The notes under the pieces: model-generated
Database searches by the model: none
The model's input: only the letters and a program-made list of their open reading frames with translations
Told to the model about the DNA's origin: nothing
In this document: piece after piece, positions 1-6,795 of the stretch
How the letters are laid out: the number at the start of each line of letters is the position of its first letter
How positions within the stretch are numbered: the stretch's first letter is position 1
Program-made: the position numbers and the translations under genes
Assembly (NCBI GenBank): GCA_937877595.1
Contig: CALFIY010000002.1
Location: 1 to 11,955, forward strand
Length of the DNA: 11,955 bases
Source of the DNA: an uncultured Prevotella sp.
Lineage (GTDB): Bacteria > Bacteroidota > Bacteroidia > Bacteroidales > Bacteroidaceae
Reading direction: 5' to 3'

Positions 1-115
1 TCTGGGCTTTCTTGTCTTTCCAGATGGCATACCACACGGCAGCCACCACTCCACAAAGGCCGATGGCGAGAATCGCCCAGTCGAGCCAAATGAATTCATG
101 TGAACTCCAGTTCAT
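1..115 (-). CDS. N-terminus of probable sodium/sugar symporter (SSS family), cut by window edge
   Basis: The 38 codons visible start at an ATG on the minus strand (complement of 113-115) and read MNWSSHEFIW, then one hydrophobic helix (about residues 11-31), then the basic stretch WKDKKAQ. A short start, a first membrane helix beginning LDW and a basic cytoplasmic end are typical of solute:sodium symporters. The gene begins 28 bp after the stop of the aldose 1-epimerase and is probably co-transcribed with it. Pairing of a mutarotase with a sodium/glucose-galactose symporter is common in Bacteroidetes. The identification rests mainly on this context, because the conserved symporter motifs lie outside the window; another single-helix N-terminus cannot be excluded. 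Confidence 0.5.
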   Translation of the reverse strand, partial: MNWSSHEFIWLDWAILAIGLCGVVAAVWYAIWKDKKAQ

Positions 116-143
116 AGTTTAATTAGTATTTATAGGATTTTGA

Positions 144-1313
144 TTATTTGATGCTGAATTTATAAGCTGCGTGGCTGTAATATGGCTTCTCGGGAGTAAC
201 CACAGGACTTGCCCATTCGGGATGGTTTGGCGAGTCGGGATATTTCTGGCTCTCCAGACATACACTCACGTGCTGAGGATATTTCTTACCGAGTTTGCGA
301 ACGATGTTCTCTTCGCCGTTCACGCCCTGGAAGTTACCGCTATACACCTGCACACCAGGCTCGTTGGTGAACATCTCCATGAAGATGCCTGTACGGGGGC
401 TATAGAGCGAAGCACAAACCTGCGTGTCATCACCATTGGTGTTCAGGCACCAGTTGTGGTCGTAGCCATGAGCATTCTTAATCTGATAGTATTCAGAGTG
501 AATGCTGTCGCCAACGGCATGCGGTGTACGGAAGTCCATAGGAGTTCCCTCAACAGGAAGAATCTTGCCGGTAGGCATATAGCTGAAATCAGCCTCGGTG
601 AAGTTGTCGGCATTCACATAGAGAACCTGATCGTAAGCAGCATTCTCCAGATCGCCGCTCAGATTGTAGTAGTTGTGGTTCGTCTGGTTCACAATAGTTG
701 GTTTGTCGGTGGTTGCCTCCCATGTGATATCAAGCACATTGTCGGCCGTAACCTTATAGGTGGTGATGGCTGTTACGTTGCCGGGGAATCCGTTCTCACC
801 GTCAGCTGCATTGATCTGCAACTTAATGAGAGAATCATTCACCTCAATGACATCATAGACCTGATTCATCCATCCTGTGTTGCCACCACCGTGAAGACAG
901 TTGGCACCATCGTTGACGGTGAGTTGGTATTCCGTTCCGTTGAGTTGGAATTTTGCACCGCCAATGCGGTTGGCATATCTGCCTACGCTGGAGCCATAGT
1001 CGGTAGGAGAATTGAGAGTGTCGGCATACTGATGAATGTTGTCAAAACCTAATACGACGTCAACAGGATTGTTGTCACGGTCGGGGACTACAAGTGAAAC
1101 TATGCGACCGCCATAGTTTGTGATACACACTTCCATACCGTTGTCGTTTTTCAGAGTATAGAGTTTTACAGGCTTCTCATTGATAATAGTATCAAAACGA
1201 GTAGCATCCAAACCAGACAGTGTCAGTGATGACTGTTCTTTGGTTGTGCATGATGCAAGCAAGCCAATGATTGCTAACAGTGCGCACAGGGGGAAAATGG
1301 CAATTTTCTTCAT
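144..1313 (-). CDS. galM: Aldose 1-epimerase (galactose mutarotase), lipoprotein form
   Basis: Interconverts alpha and beta anomers of aldoses such as galactose and glucose. The 389-residue product starts with a lipoprotein signal peptide: MKK, a hydrophobic core, and lipobox LASC with Cys22 as the lipidated residue. The mature enzyme is therefore expected on the periplasmic side, anchored to a membrane. GalM-family landmarks follow in order: GRYANRIGGAKF (111-122), NCLHGG with His141, TNHNYYNL with His213 (expected catalytic acid), GYDHNW with Asp285, and CLESQKYPDSPNHP with Glu354 (expected catalytic base). The length is about 40 residues above cytoplasmic GalM proteins, which the signal peptide and linker explain. 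A probable symporter gene follows, so the enzyme likely equilibrates sugar anomers before uptake. The start is fixed by the signal peptide and the promoter just upstream. The substrate is not determined by sequence. Confidence 0.93.
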   Translation of the reverse strand: MKKIAIFPLCALLAIIGLLASCTTKEQSSLTLSGLDATRFDTIINEKPVKLYTLKNDNGMEVCITNYGGRIVSLVVPDRDNNPVDVVLGFDNIHQYADTLNSPTDYGSSVGRYANRIGGAKFQLNGTEYQLTVNDGANCLHGGGNTGWMNQVYDVIEVNDSLIKLQINAADGENGFPGNVTAITTYKVTADNVLDITWEATTDKPTIVNQTNHNYYNLSGDLENAAYDQVLYVNADNFTEADFSYMPTGKILPVEGTPMDFRTPHAVGDSIHSEYYQIKNAHGYDHNWCLNTNGDDTQVCASLYSPRTGIFMEMFTNEPGVQVYSGNFQGVNGEENIVRKLGKKYPQHVSVCLESQKYPDSPNHPEWASPVVTPEKPYYSHAAYKFSIK

Positions 1314-1355
1314 GATAGAAAAAGGTTATTTTGTTAGGTTTTAGAATTTTGGGTG

Positions 1356-1386
1356 TAAATTTACATTTATTTCTTTATACCACAAA
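1356..1386 (-). promoter_or_regulatory. Predicted Bacteroidetes-type promoter for galM
   Basis: Read on the minus strand, TTTG (complement of 1383-1386) is followed after exactly 19 bp by TAAATTTA (1356-1363). This matches seven of eight positions of the Bacteroidetes -7 element TAnnTTTG, with the expected -33 TTTG spacing. A start of transcription near 1350 would leave a leader of roughly 35-40 nt before galM. There is no Shine-Dalgarno sequence in that leader, as is usual in this phylum. The last T-to-A mismatch lowers certainty. Confidence 0.5.
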
Positions 1387-1445
1387 AAATAACACTGTTT
1401 TTTTCTCAGTTTTTTACATATCATAACTAATGCTCTGTCTGCTAC

Positions 1446-1478
1446 AAAAAAAAGGCGACAGATTTACGGTCTGTCGCC
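1446..1478 (-). terminator. Intrinsic terminator after secG
   Basis: On the minus strand a perfect 9-bp stem (GGCGACAGA at 1478-1470 with TCTGTCGCC at 1462-1454, 7-nt loop) is followed directly by eight T residues (1453-1446). It lies 20 bp past the secG stop codon. This is a textbook rho-independent terminator and marks the end of the regulator-lptE-TPR-secG unit before galM. Confidence 0.9.
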
Positions 1479-1498
1479 ATTGATTGTTACGCTTTTTT

Positions 1499-1894
1499 TT
1501 AATTGGCAGGCTGTGCAGGAGTTTCCGCTGGAGCAGCAGGAGTTGCAGGTGCTATTGGTGTAGCAGTTGCTGCATCGTTTGTCTGGCTGGCACCAAAGCC
1601 GGGCAAAGTATTAGGATTGGTGATGGGGTTTTCAATGCCCTCGAGCACAGAACTTTCTGTTGTTGCCGTTGGAGCCACCCATGCGCAAATAACACTGATA
1701 ACCACCATTGCTGCAGCAAGGCTCCATGTGGCTTTCTCAATAAAGTCCGTGGTTTTTCTCACACCGCCAATCTGGTTGTACGTTGCGAAACTGGAAGACA
1801 GTCCGCCGCCCTTTGACTCCTGGATGAGTACAATGAGTATCATAAGTACTGCAGCCAGGACAATCAGGATAACAAATAATGTGTAAAGTCCCAT
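1499..1894 (-). CDS. secG: Preprotein translocase subunit SecG
   Basis: SecG is the small accessory subunit of the SecYEG channel in the inner membrane. The 131-residue product has two hydrophobic helices (about 4-24 and 56-74) joined by a loop with the family motif: IQESKGGGLSSSF (24-36), then the QIGGVRKTTDFIEKATW segment (41-57) leading into helix 2. After the second helix comes a long tail (about 75-131) rich in Ala, Pro and Thr. The tail makes the protein longer than E. coli SecG (110 residues) and is typical of Bacteroidetes versions. The gene starts 16 bp after the stop of the TPR-like gene, in an A/T-rich spacer with no Shine-Dalgarno motif, and ends before a strong terminator, so it is the last gene of its unit. 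Confidence 0.93.
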   Translation of the reverse strand: MGLYTLFVILIVLAAVLMILIVLIQESKGGGLSSSFATYNQIGGVRKTTDFIEKATWSLAAAMVVISVICAWVAPTATTESSVLEGIENPITNPNTLPGFGASQTNDAATATPIAPATPAAPAETPAQPAN

Positions 1895-1910
1895 AATTGT
1901 TTGTTTTTGT

Positions 1911-2690
1911 TTATTTTTTATTACTATTACTGTTTATTATCAGTTTTTCAAGAAATCTTATCTGGTCGTCAAAATACGCGTTCTTCTGTGGCAGACTATT
2001 GCTAAGCCGTTGGATTATTTCAAGTGCTCTCTGATATCTGCCTTGTTTGATATATATTCGTGCTAAAGTCTCTGTGAAATATTCTTCTTCCGGCTCTTCC
2101 GAGGCTGGCTGCTGTACGGCCTGTATCTTCTTTTCGCCAGCGTCGGGTTCTTCGGAGGGGAGAGGGCTAAGTACGATACGGCCTTTTTCCTGTTCAAGAA
2201 ACTGGTCTATCAGGTTCTGACCGGGCATCTCTGGCATTTCTGTTGCAGTATGGCTTATGTTTTCTGCCTCCATTTCTAAAAGATATGCCACATAGTCGAT
2301 GGTTGCATCAACAGGCGTGGGGCGTCTCTTCTCCTTCTTGTCTGCTTCTTCCTCATCTTTGGGAATTGAGTCAAGGAATGTGTCTATAAGGGTCATCGTG
2401 CGGTTGGCTGCTGGCCTTGGTTCTTCCGAGGCGATACTCTGTGACGACGGCTTCTGCAACTTGTAATGGGCAGCCTCTACAAGATTGAATATCTTCTTTC
2501 TGTCTGTGATATAAATTGCGCCACGGCGTAATTCTTCGTCAAAGGATGCGTCGTGAAGAATATACAGGTTCTGTAGCATCAATAGACGGGCCGTCTGAAA
2601 GTATGGATGCAGAGCCAATAACGACCGCAACTCGTATAGCGTGTCGCGGTCCATCTTCTCTGGATGTCTTATCAGTTCCGTCAGTTGCAT
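1911..2690 (-). CDS. TPR-like protein of unknown function, Bacteroidetes-conserved type
   Basis: A 259-residue protein with no signal peptide or membrane helix, so probably cytoplasmic. I recognise its general type from Bacteroidetes genomes but know no function. The N-terminal part (about 1-80) is helical and contains ALHPYFQTARLLMLQNL and a basic helix ending in ITDRKKIFNL. A central low-complexity region is rich in Glu, Lys and Pro. It holds two short similar motifs, LIDTFLDSIP (101-110) and LIDQFLEQEKG (160-170), which look like a duplicated helix. The C-terminus (about 203-251) looks like one tetratricopeptide unit plus a capping helix: TETLARIYIKQGRYQRALEI followed by a helix ending FLEKLI. 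The gene lies 25 bp after lptE and 16 bp before secG, so it belongs to an envelope-biogenesis unit. A scaffolding role there is only an inference. Confidence 0.8.
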   Translation of the reverse strand: MQLTELIRHPEKMDRDTLYELRSLLALHPYFQTARLLMLQNLYILHDASFDEELRRGAIYITDRKKIFNLVEAAHYKLQKPSSQSIASEEPRPAANRTMTLIDTFLDSIPKDEEEADKKEKRRPTPVDATIDYVAYLLEMEAENISHTATEMPEMPGQNLIDQFLEQEKGRIVLSPLPSEEPDAGEKKIQAVQQPASEEPEEEYFTETLARIYIKQGRYQRALEIIQRLSNSLPQKNAYFDDQIRFLEKLIINSNSNKK

Positions 2691-2715
2691 GATGCTTGTT
2701 AGTATTCTTCAGTGC

Positions 2716-3204
2716 CTACCAGTTGGCTACTGTCGCATTGAATATCTGGTCGCAAAGATCTTTTACCATTTGCGTAACCAGTTCTTCCTGTACAGAGTTA
2801 AGCGACTGTGTCGTCTCATAGGTGGATGTGGCTGTAAATTGCCGTTCAAAGTCCTCGCTATGATTGACGTTGTTGACAAATCTCACATTTACAGTCATGG
2901 AAAGTTCTGTTTGGGCAGAATAGCCTTCTGCCGACACCGACTTATTGCGCTGCTGGTATTGTGTTATTTCGCCTTCTATCTTAAGGTCGCCGTTTCGCCG
3001 CACCTGCTGCAGGCGTGTGTGATTGGCAAACTGGTCTTTCAGTTGGTTGTTGAACATTGGCCCCATCGGTCCCCACACATAACTGGCGCGTATAGGAAAG
3101 TCTGCTATCTGTATGGTCTTGGTTTTGGTATAGTCAATGCTTGCGCCGTTGAATTTATAACTTACAGAGCACGACACCATAAGCAACAGCAACAGGATGC
3201 CCAT
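2716..3204 (-). CDS. lptE: LptE-like outer-membrane lipoprotein, possibly from an internal start
   Basis: This is the C-terminal part of the fused frame, read from the internal ATG at 3204 (residue 419), giving 162 residues, close to the usual length of Bacteroidetes LptE. LptE plugs the LptD barrel and helps insert lipopolysaccharide into the outer leaflet. The sequence starts MGILLLLLMVSC: a very short hydrophobic core and a lipobox whose cysteine is residue 12. It continues with the typical family start SVSYKFNGASIDYTKTKTI and IADFP, then RRNGDLKIEGEIT, and ends in DLCDQIFNATVANW. From this ATG the signal lacks basic residues; the RRLK that would serve as its positive n-region lies just upstream, in the helix-turn-helix. 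That makes the true start uncertain, although the identity of the mature part is clear. The gene is followed 25 bp later by the TPR-like gene. Confidence 0.65.
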   Translation of the reverse strand: MGILLLLLMVSCSVSYKFNGASIDYTKTKTIQIADFPIRASYVWGPMGPMFNNQLKDQFANHTRLQQVRRNGDLKIEGEITQYQQRNKSVSAEGYSAQTELSMTVNVRFVNNVNHSEDFERQFTATSTYETTQSLNSVQEELVTQMVKDLCDQIFNATVANW

Positions 3205-4458
3205 TCCGTATTGTTTCAGACGGCGATATAGAGTGCGGTCACTGATGCCAAGTTCCTGGGCAGCCTTCTTGCGATTTCCTCCATTGCGATCAAGTGCCTT
3301 CTCGAGCATTTGTCTGCTTAGATCATCAAGGTTTAGATTTTCCGGCTCACGCATAGGCTCTACATATTCTTCGGCTACGGCATCTTCTGTCACTGCAGGA
3401 ATTTCCTTCATTGCTGTCAGTGTTGTAGCAGCAATGGGTGATGGCATCGTGGGAAGCGTGTTGGAAGGGGATAGTGAGCCTACGCCGCCAACTGCAGCAG
3501 GTGCAGACTGCACATCTTCAATTTGTTTTTTAAGAGTGCTCATCTCGCGCCGCATGTCATTGACGTTACTTCGTAGTTCAAAAAGGATTTTGTAGAGTAT
3601 TTCACGCTCATTCTCGAAAGTGTGTTCGCCTTCGTTGGAGCGTATTGTGGCCAACTGGGTACTTTCCTGGTCTTGTGGTATGAAATGCGAAAGTACTTCA
3701 GGAGTTATTTCACGTTGTGTTGCAAGGATGGAGATTTGCTCTGTGATGTTTTTCAGTTGGCGTATATTGCCTGGCCACTTATAGCGCATCAGCATCTGCT
3801 TTGCCTCATCTGTAAGCACTATTTTCTCCATGTGGTACTTTTCTGCCATTTGCATTGCAAACAGGCGGAAAAGCAGTATTACGTCTTCTCCGCGATCACG
3901 CAAGGCAGGCATTTGTATGGGCACTTGATTCAGTCGATAATAAAGGTCTTCGCGGAAACGTCCTTCGTTGATAGCCTGACGTATATTGACGTTGGTAGCA
4001 GCAACAATGCGAACGTCAGTTTTCCTGACCTCCGTGGCTCCTACTGGAATGTACTCTCCATTTTCCAGTACGCGCAGGAGCCGCGCCTGCGTAGCGATAG
4101 GCAATTCGCCAACCTCGTCTAAGAACAGTGTGCCCTTATTGGCTGCTCCGAAATAACCGAGGGAGTCGCTGATGGCTCCGGTAAAAGAACCCTTTACATG
4201 GCCGAACAACTCTGAATCAATAGTGCCTTCTGGAATTGAGCCGCAGTTGATTGCAAAATACTTCTCGCGTCTGCGTGGAGAGTTGTCGTGAATAACCCTT
4301 GGGATTATTTCCTTACCGACGCCACTTTCTCCAACGATGAGAACAGAAAGGTCGGTAGGTGCCACTTGCAGAGCAACATCAAGTACACGGTTCAAAGCAT
4401 CGCAGTTGCCTACGATGTTGTAACGCTGTTTTATATTTTGCAGTTCTGTACTCTTCAT
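2716..4458 (-). CDS. Sigma-54-type activator (AAA+ and Fis HTH) in one frame with LptE
   Basis: One uninterrupted 580-codon frame encodes what is normally two proteins. Residues 1-418 are an RpoN-dependent activator without an N-terminal receiver domain. It has Walker A GESGVGKE (43-50), a GSFTGA loop (90-95; canonical GAFTGA), Walker B GTLFLDEVGEL (109-119), FREDLYYRLN (168-177) and WPGNIRQL (228-235). A coiled-coil-like stretch (about 282-316), a Pro/Ala-rich linker and a Fis-type helix-turn-helix (about 384-417, NRKKAAQELGISDRTLYRRL) follow. KQYGM at 415-419 looks like the normal end of such a regulator. Instead of a stop, the frame continues as GILLLLLMVSC (420-430), a lipoprotein signal, and then a complete LptE. 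The activator would remodel sigma-54 polymerase; its targets are unknown. Possible explanations are a real fusion, translation of LptE from the internal ATG at residue 419, or an error at the junction. The start ATG follows a short leader. Confidence 0.85.
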   Translation of the reverse strand: MKSTELQNIKQRYNIVGNCDALNRVLDVALQVAPTDLSVLIVGESGVGKEIIPRVIHDNSPRRREKYFAINCGSIPEGTIDSELFGHVKGSFTGAISDSLGYFGAANKGTLFLDEVGELPIATQARLLRVLENGEYIPVGATEVRKTDVRIVAATNVNIRQAINEGRFREDLYYRLNQVPIQMPALRDRGEDVILLFRLFAMQMAEKYHMEKIVLTDEAKQMLMRYKWPGNIRQLKNITEQISILATQREITPEVLSHFIPQDQESTQLATIRSNEGEHTFENEREILYKILFELRSNVNDMRREMSTLKKQIEDVQSAPAAVGGVGSLSPSNTLPTMPSPIAATTLTAMKEIPAVTEDAVAEEYVEPMREPENLNLDDLSRQMLEKALDRNGGNRKKAAQELGISDRTLYRRLKQYGMGILLLLLMVSCSVSYKFNGASIDYTKTKTIQIADFPIRASYVWGPMGPMFNNQLKDQFANHTRLQQVRRNGDLKIEGEITQYQQRNKSVSAEGYSAQTELSMTVNVRFVNNVNHSEDFERQFTATSTYETTQSLNSVQEELVTQMVKDLCDQIFNATVANW

Positions 4459-4466
4459 TTAGCGCG

Positions 4467-4474
4467 CAAAATTA
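4467..4474 (-). promoter_or_regulatory. Possible -7 element for the regulator-lptE-secG unit
   Basis: On the minus strand TAATTTTG matches the Bacteroidetes -7 consensus TAnnTTTG in full. It lies only 8 bp before the ATG of the regulator, so the transcript would be nearly leaderless. The -33 element is poor: the best candidate, ATTG (complement of 4491-4494), is only 16 bp away instead of 19-21. It sits inside a predicted terminator stem, which is compatible with a new transcription unit starting here. Chance occurrence in AT-rich spacer is a real alternative. Confidence 0.35.
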
Positions 4475-4479
4475 AGTAT

Positions 4480-4509
4480 AAAAACTGACACAATGGCATA
4501 TTTTGTCAG
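4480..4509 (-). terminator. Probable intrinsic terminator after pdxA
   Basis: On the minus strand CTGACA (4509-4504) pairs with TGTCAG (4490-4485). Inside, one A-G mismatch is followed by AAT pairing with ATT, leaving a 5-nt loop ATGCC. Five T residues follow at 4484-4480. The hairpin begins 6 bp after the pdxA stop codon. The stem has only three G-C pairs and the T run is short, so termination may be partial, with read-through into the regulator gene. The 6-bp inverted repeat could instead be a protein-binding site. Confidence 0.5.
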
Positions 4510-4514
4510 AAATT

Positions 4515-5609
4515 TTACTTTTCGTGTTGCTTGGTGAAGCGTGCTTTGTCACCATCTTCGCGTTTTTCGTGGAAGAGTTTTGGCAGAGGATTGGAGAGTG
4601 GCTGGTCGTACTGCTTACGATTCCGGTAGATGTCAATAGCCGTGAAAATGGCTTGGCGGAACGAATTTTCGTCAGCACATCCTTTTCCGGCAATGTCGTA
4701 TGCTGTACCGTGGTCTGGTGACGTACGTACTATAGGCAGGCCTGCGGTGTAGTTGACTCCGTTTTCAAGTGCAATTGTCTTGAAAGGTGTCAAGCCTTGG
4801 TCGTGATACATTGCCAATACGCCGTCGAATGCAGTGTATGCTCTTGTGCCAAAGAAACCGTCGGCAGCAAATGGGCCAAAGGCATGTATACCTTTCTGTT
4901 CAAGTTCTTCAATGGCTGGCGTCAAAATGCTCTGCTCTTCTGTTCCAAGGAGTCCATTGTCGCCAGAATGTGGGTTTAGCGAAAGTATAGCAATGCGCGG
5001 TGTGCTTACGCGGAAATCACGGCGCAGGCTTTGATGGAAAATGGTTGCTTTTTCTATTATCGCTTCTTTGGTGATGGCACTGGCCACATCTTTAATGGGC
5101 AGATGAGTTGTAACAAGTGCTACTTTCAGCACATCGTTCATCAATATCATCAAGGATTTCTGCCCGTTGCCTACGCTTGTCTCTACATATTCAGTATGGC
5201 CGGGGAAATGGAAGCCGTCACCTTGTATGGTTGACTTGTTAATAGGAGCAGTAACCAACACATCAAACAGGTCTTTGCGATAGTCGGTCATAGCCCTGTC
5301 AAGTGCTTTAAGAGCAGCCTGTCCTGCCTCAGCAGACGGCTGTCCAAGTTCTATTTTCACTTCATCATCGAAGCATGTCAACACGTTGAGTTTTCCTTCA
5401 TGGGCCTCTTCTGCTTTATTTATAATCGTGAAGTTTGTCTCAAGGCCGAGTGTTTTGCGATGATATGCTGCCACCTTTGGTGAACCATATATAATAGGTG
5501 TACACAATTCAAGAATGGCAGGGTCGGCAAATGTCTTAAGAATTACTTCGTATCCTATGCCGTTCGTGTCACCATGTGTAATGGCTACACGTATAAGTTG
5601 TTCGTTCAT
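4515..5609 (-). CDS. pdxA: 4-hydroxythreonine-4-phosphate dehydrogenase
   Basis: PdxA catalyses NAD-dependent oxidation of 4-phosphohydroxy-L-threonine in the DXP-dependent route to pyridoxal 5'-phosphate (vitamin B6), in the cytoplasm. The 364-residue product has the family landmarks: GDTNGIGYE (13-21, the equivalent of GDPAGIGPE), TAPINKSTI (120-128), FPGHTEY (135-141), TTHLPIKDV (167-175), LNPHSGDNGLLG (211-222), GPFAADGFF (245-253), AMYHDQGL (266-273) and RTSPDHGTAYDIAGKG (295-310). His169, His214 and His269 match the three divalent-metal ligands of the E. coli enzyme. The C-terminus has a charged extension of about 20 residues after the usual fold. It starts 25 bp after rlmN with no room for a separate promoter, so the two genes are probably co-transcribed. 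A predicted hairpin follows the stop codon. Confidence 0.96.
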   Translation of the reverse strand: MNEQLIRVAITHGDTNGIGYEVILKTFADPAILELCTPIIYGSPKVAAYHRKTLGLETNFTIINKAEEAHEGKLNVLTCFDDEVKIELGQPSAEAGQAALKALDRAMTDYRKDLFDVLVTAPINKSTIQGDGFHFPGHTEYVETSVGNGQKSLMILMNDVLKVALVTTHLPIKDVASAITKEAIIEKATIFHQSLRRDFRVSTPRIAILSLNPHSGDNGLLGTEEQSILTPAIEELEQKGIHAFGPFAADGFFGTRAYTAFDGVLAMYHDQGLTPFKTIALENGVNYTAGLPIVRTSPDHGTAYDIAGKGCADENSFRQAIFTAIDIYRNRKQYDQPLSNPLPKLFHEKREDGDKARFTKQHEK

Positions 5610-5634
5610 TTTTACTTATGATTTTGCGGTTTTA

Positions 5635-6666
5635 TTATCTGTTTTGGGCGGTGGAAAGCATTCCGCATGCAGCCAGAATGTCTTCACCACGGCTGGCTCG
5701 TATAGTGGTGAATATCCCATGATGAGTGAGATAGTCGCGCATTTGTTCCATGTGTGCTTCCTGAGTTGATGGCAAATCAATGTTCGGAATCTTATGGAAG
5801 CGTATCAGGTTTACCCTGCAGTCAAGTCCGCTTAACAGTTTTGCTATTTCTCTGGCGTAAAGTGGACTATCATTAAGTCCACCAAAGCAAATGTATTCAA
5901 AAGAACACCGCCGCTGATGTGAGAAGTCGTACTGCCGTAAGAGTTCTACGGTTTCGCTTATCGGCATGGCTTGCTCTGCTGGCATGAGTTGCTGGCGCTG
6001 TTCATGCAGTGGGGAGTGAAGTGAAATGGCAATGTGGCAGCCGCTTTCGTCAAGCAGTCGACGAAGTTTTCCGCGTATTCCGACAGAACTTATGGTGATG
6101 CGACGCGGGCTCCATTGAAATCCCCATTCTGCTGTCAGTATGTCTATGGCTTTAAGAACGGCATCTGCGTTGTCGGCAGGCTCTCCTTGTCCCATGAACA
6201 CTATATTTGTCAGTGCCTCAGCATCAGGTACGGAATAGATTTGATTTAAGATGTCTGCTGCGGTGAGATTGCCATGCCAGCCTTGTTTTCCTGTCTGGCA
6301 AAACAGGCAATTCATCTTGCATCCGACCTGACATGACACGCACAATGTGGCTCTGTCTCCATCGGGAATGAATACTGTCTCAATGTGGCGCTCTATTTCC
6401 TTCCCGTCGCAGCATCTTACAGGAAACAAATACTTTATGGTGCCGTCTTTCGAGCGTTGGTGGGCTATTGGCGTACTGATTCCGACTTCATATTCATCGC
6501 TGAGCAGTTTGCGGTTACGCAGCGAAAGATTAGTCATGTCGTCAATGCTTTTTACGCGCTTGACGTACAGCCAATCTGCAATCTGTTTTGCTGTAAACGC
6601 AGGCATCCCCAACTCTGTCACACAATTCTTCAGTTCGTCGAGAGTCAGTCCCAGTAGAGATTTCAT
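5635..6666 (-). CDS. rlmN: 23S rRNA (adenine2503-C2) / tRNA methyltransferase RlmN
   Basis: A radical-SAM enzyme that methylates C2 of A2503 in 23S rRNA, and of A37 in some tRNAs, in the cytoplasm. The 343-residue product carries the cluster motif CKMNCLFC with Cys116, Cys120 and Cys123 as 4Fe-4S ligands. Cys109, seven residues before the first ligand, and Cys334 in GEDILAACGML correspond to the two conserved catalytic cysteines of E. coli RlmN (C118 and C355). Other family segments are FPGK-like FTAKQIADWLY (24-34), MGQGEPADN (158-166; usually MGMGEP), SLHSPLHEQRQQLMPA (215-230) and FEYICFGGLNDS (256-267). The chosen ATG gives the usual N-terminus; another ATG 4 bp upstream is out of frame. 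The gene is first in a unit with pdxA and has a consensus promoter just upstream. Confidence 0.95.
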   Translation of the reverse strand: MKSLLGLTLDELKNCVTELGMPAFTAKQIADWLYVKRVKSIDDMTNLSLRNRKLLSDEYEVGISTPIAHQRSKDGTIKYLFPVRCCDGKEIERHIETVFIPDGDRATLCVSCQVGCKMNCLFCQTGKQGWHGNLTAADILNQIYSVPDAEALTNIVFMGQGEPADNADAVLKAIDILTAEWGFQWSPRRITISSVGIRGKLRRLLDESGCHIAISLHSPLHEQRQQLMPAEQAMPISETVELLRQYDFSHQRRCSFEYICFGGLNDSPLYAREIAKLLSGLDCRVNLIRFHKIPNIDLPSTQEAHMEQMRDYLTHHGIFTTIRASRGEDILAACGMLSTAQNR

Positions 6667-6685
6667 ACATTTTTATTTTGGGCTA

Positions 6686-6717
6686 CAAAATTAGAACATT
6701 ATTTCTTAGTCACCAAA
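6686..6717 (-). promoter_or_regulatory. Predicted Bacteroidetes-type promoter for rlmN-pdxA
   Basis: On the minus strand TTTG (complement of 6714-6717) is followed after 20 bp by TAATTTTG (6686-6693), a full match to TAnnTTTG. Transcription would begin around 6680, giving a short A-rich leader before the rlmN ATG at 6666. Confidence 0.7.
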
Positions 6718-6731
6718 ATCTGCATAATTTT

Positions 6732-6762
6732 TTTGTCAGGTAAAATCAAAAATGTAATTTTG
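6732..6762 (+). promoter_or_regulatory. Predicted Bacteroidetes-type promoter for the GT2-DUF4922-SpoIID gene
   Basis: TTTG (6732-6735), exactly 19 bp, then TAATTTTG (6755-6762): both elements and the spacing agree with the consensus. A start of transcription near 6767-6770 leaves a leader of about 28 nt before the ATG at 6796. It is back to back with the rlmN promoter, the two -33 elements being 14 bp apart. Confidence 0.75.
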
Positions 6763-6795
6763 CAACTTTAGAAAAAAGCAATATTACTCATTGGA

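Noticed and set aside
171..1052. Long 293-codon plus-strand frame opposite galM
   Set aside because: It is antisense to a clear enzyme gene, has no recognisable domain, and its composition mirrors galM codons.
3622..4122. Plus-strand frame opposite the AAA+ domain
   Set aside because: Antisense shadow of a conserved coding region with no domain or promoter of its own.
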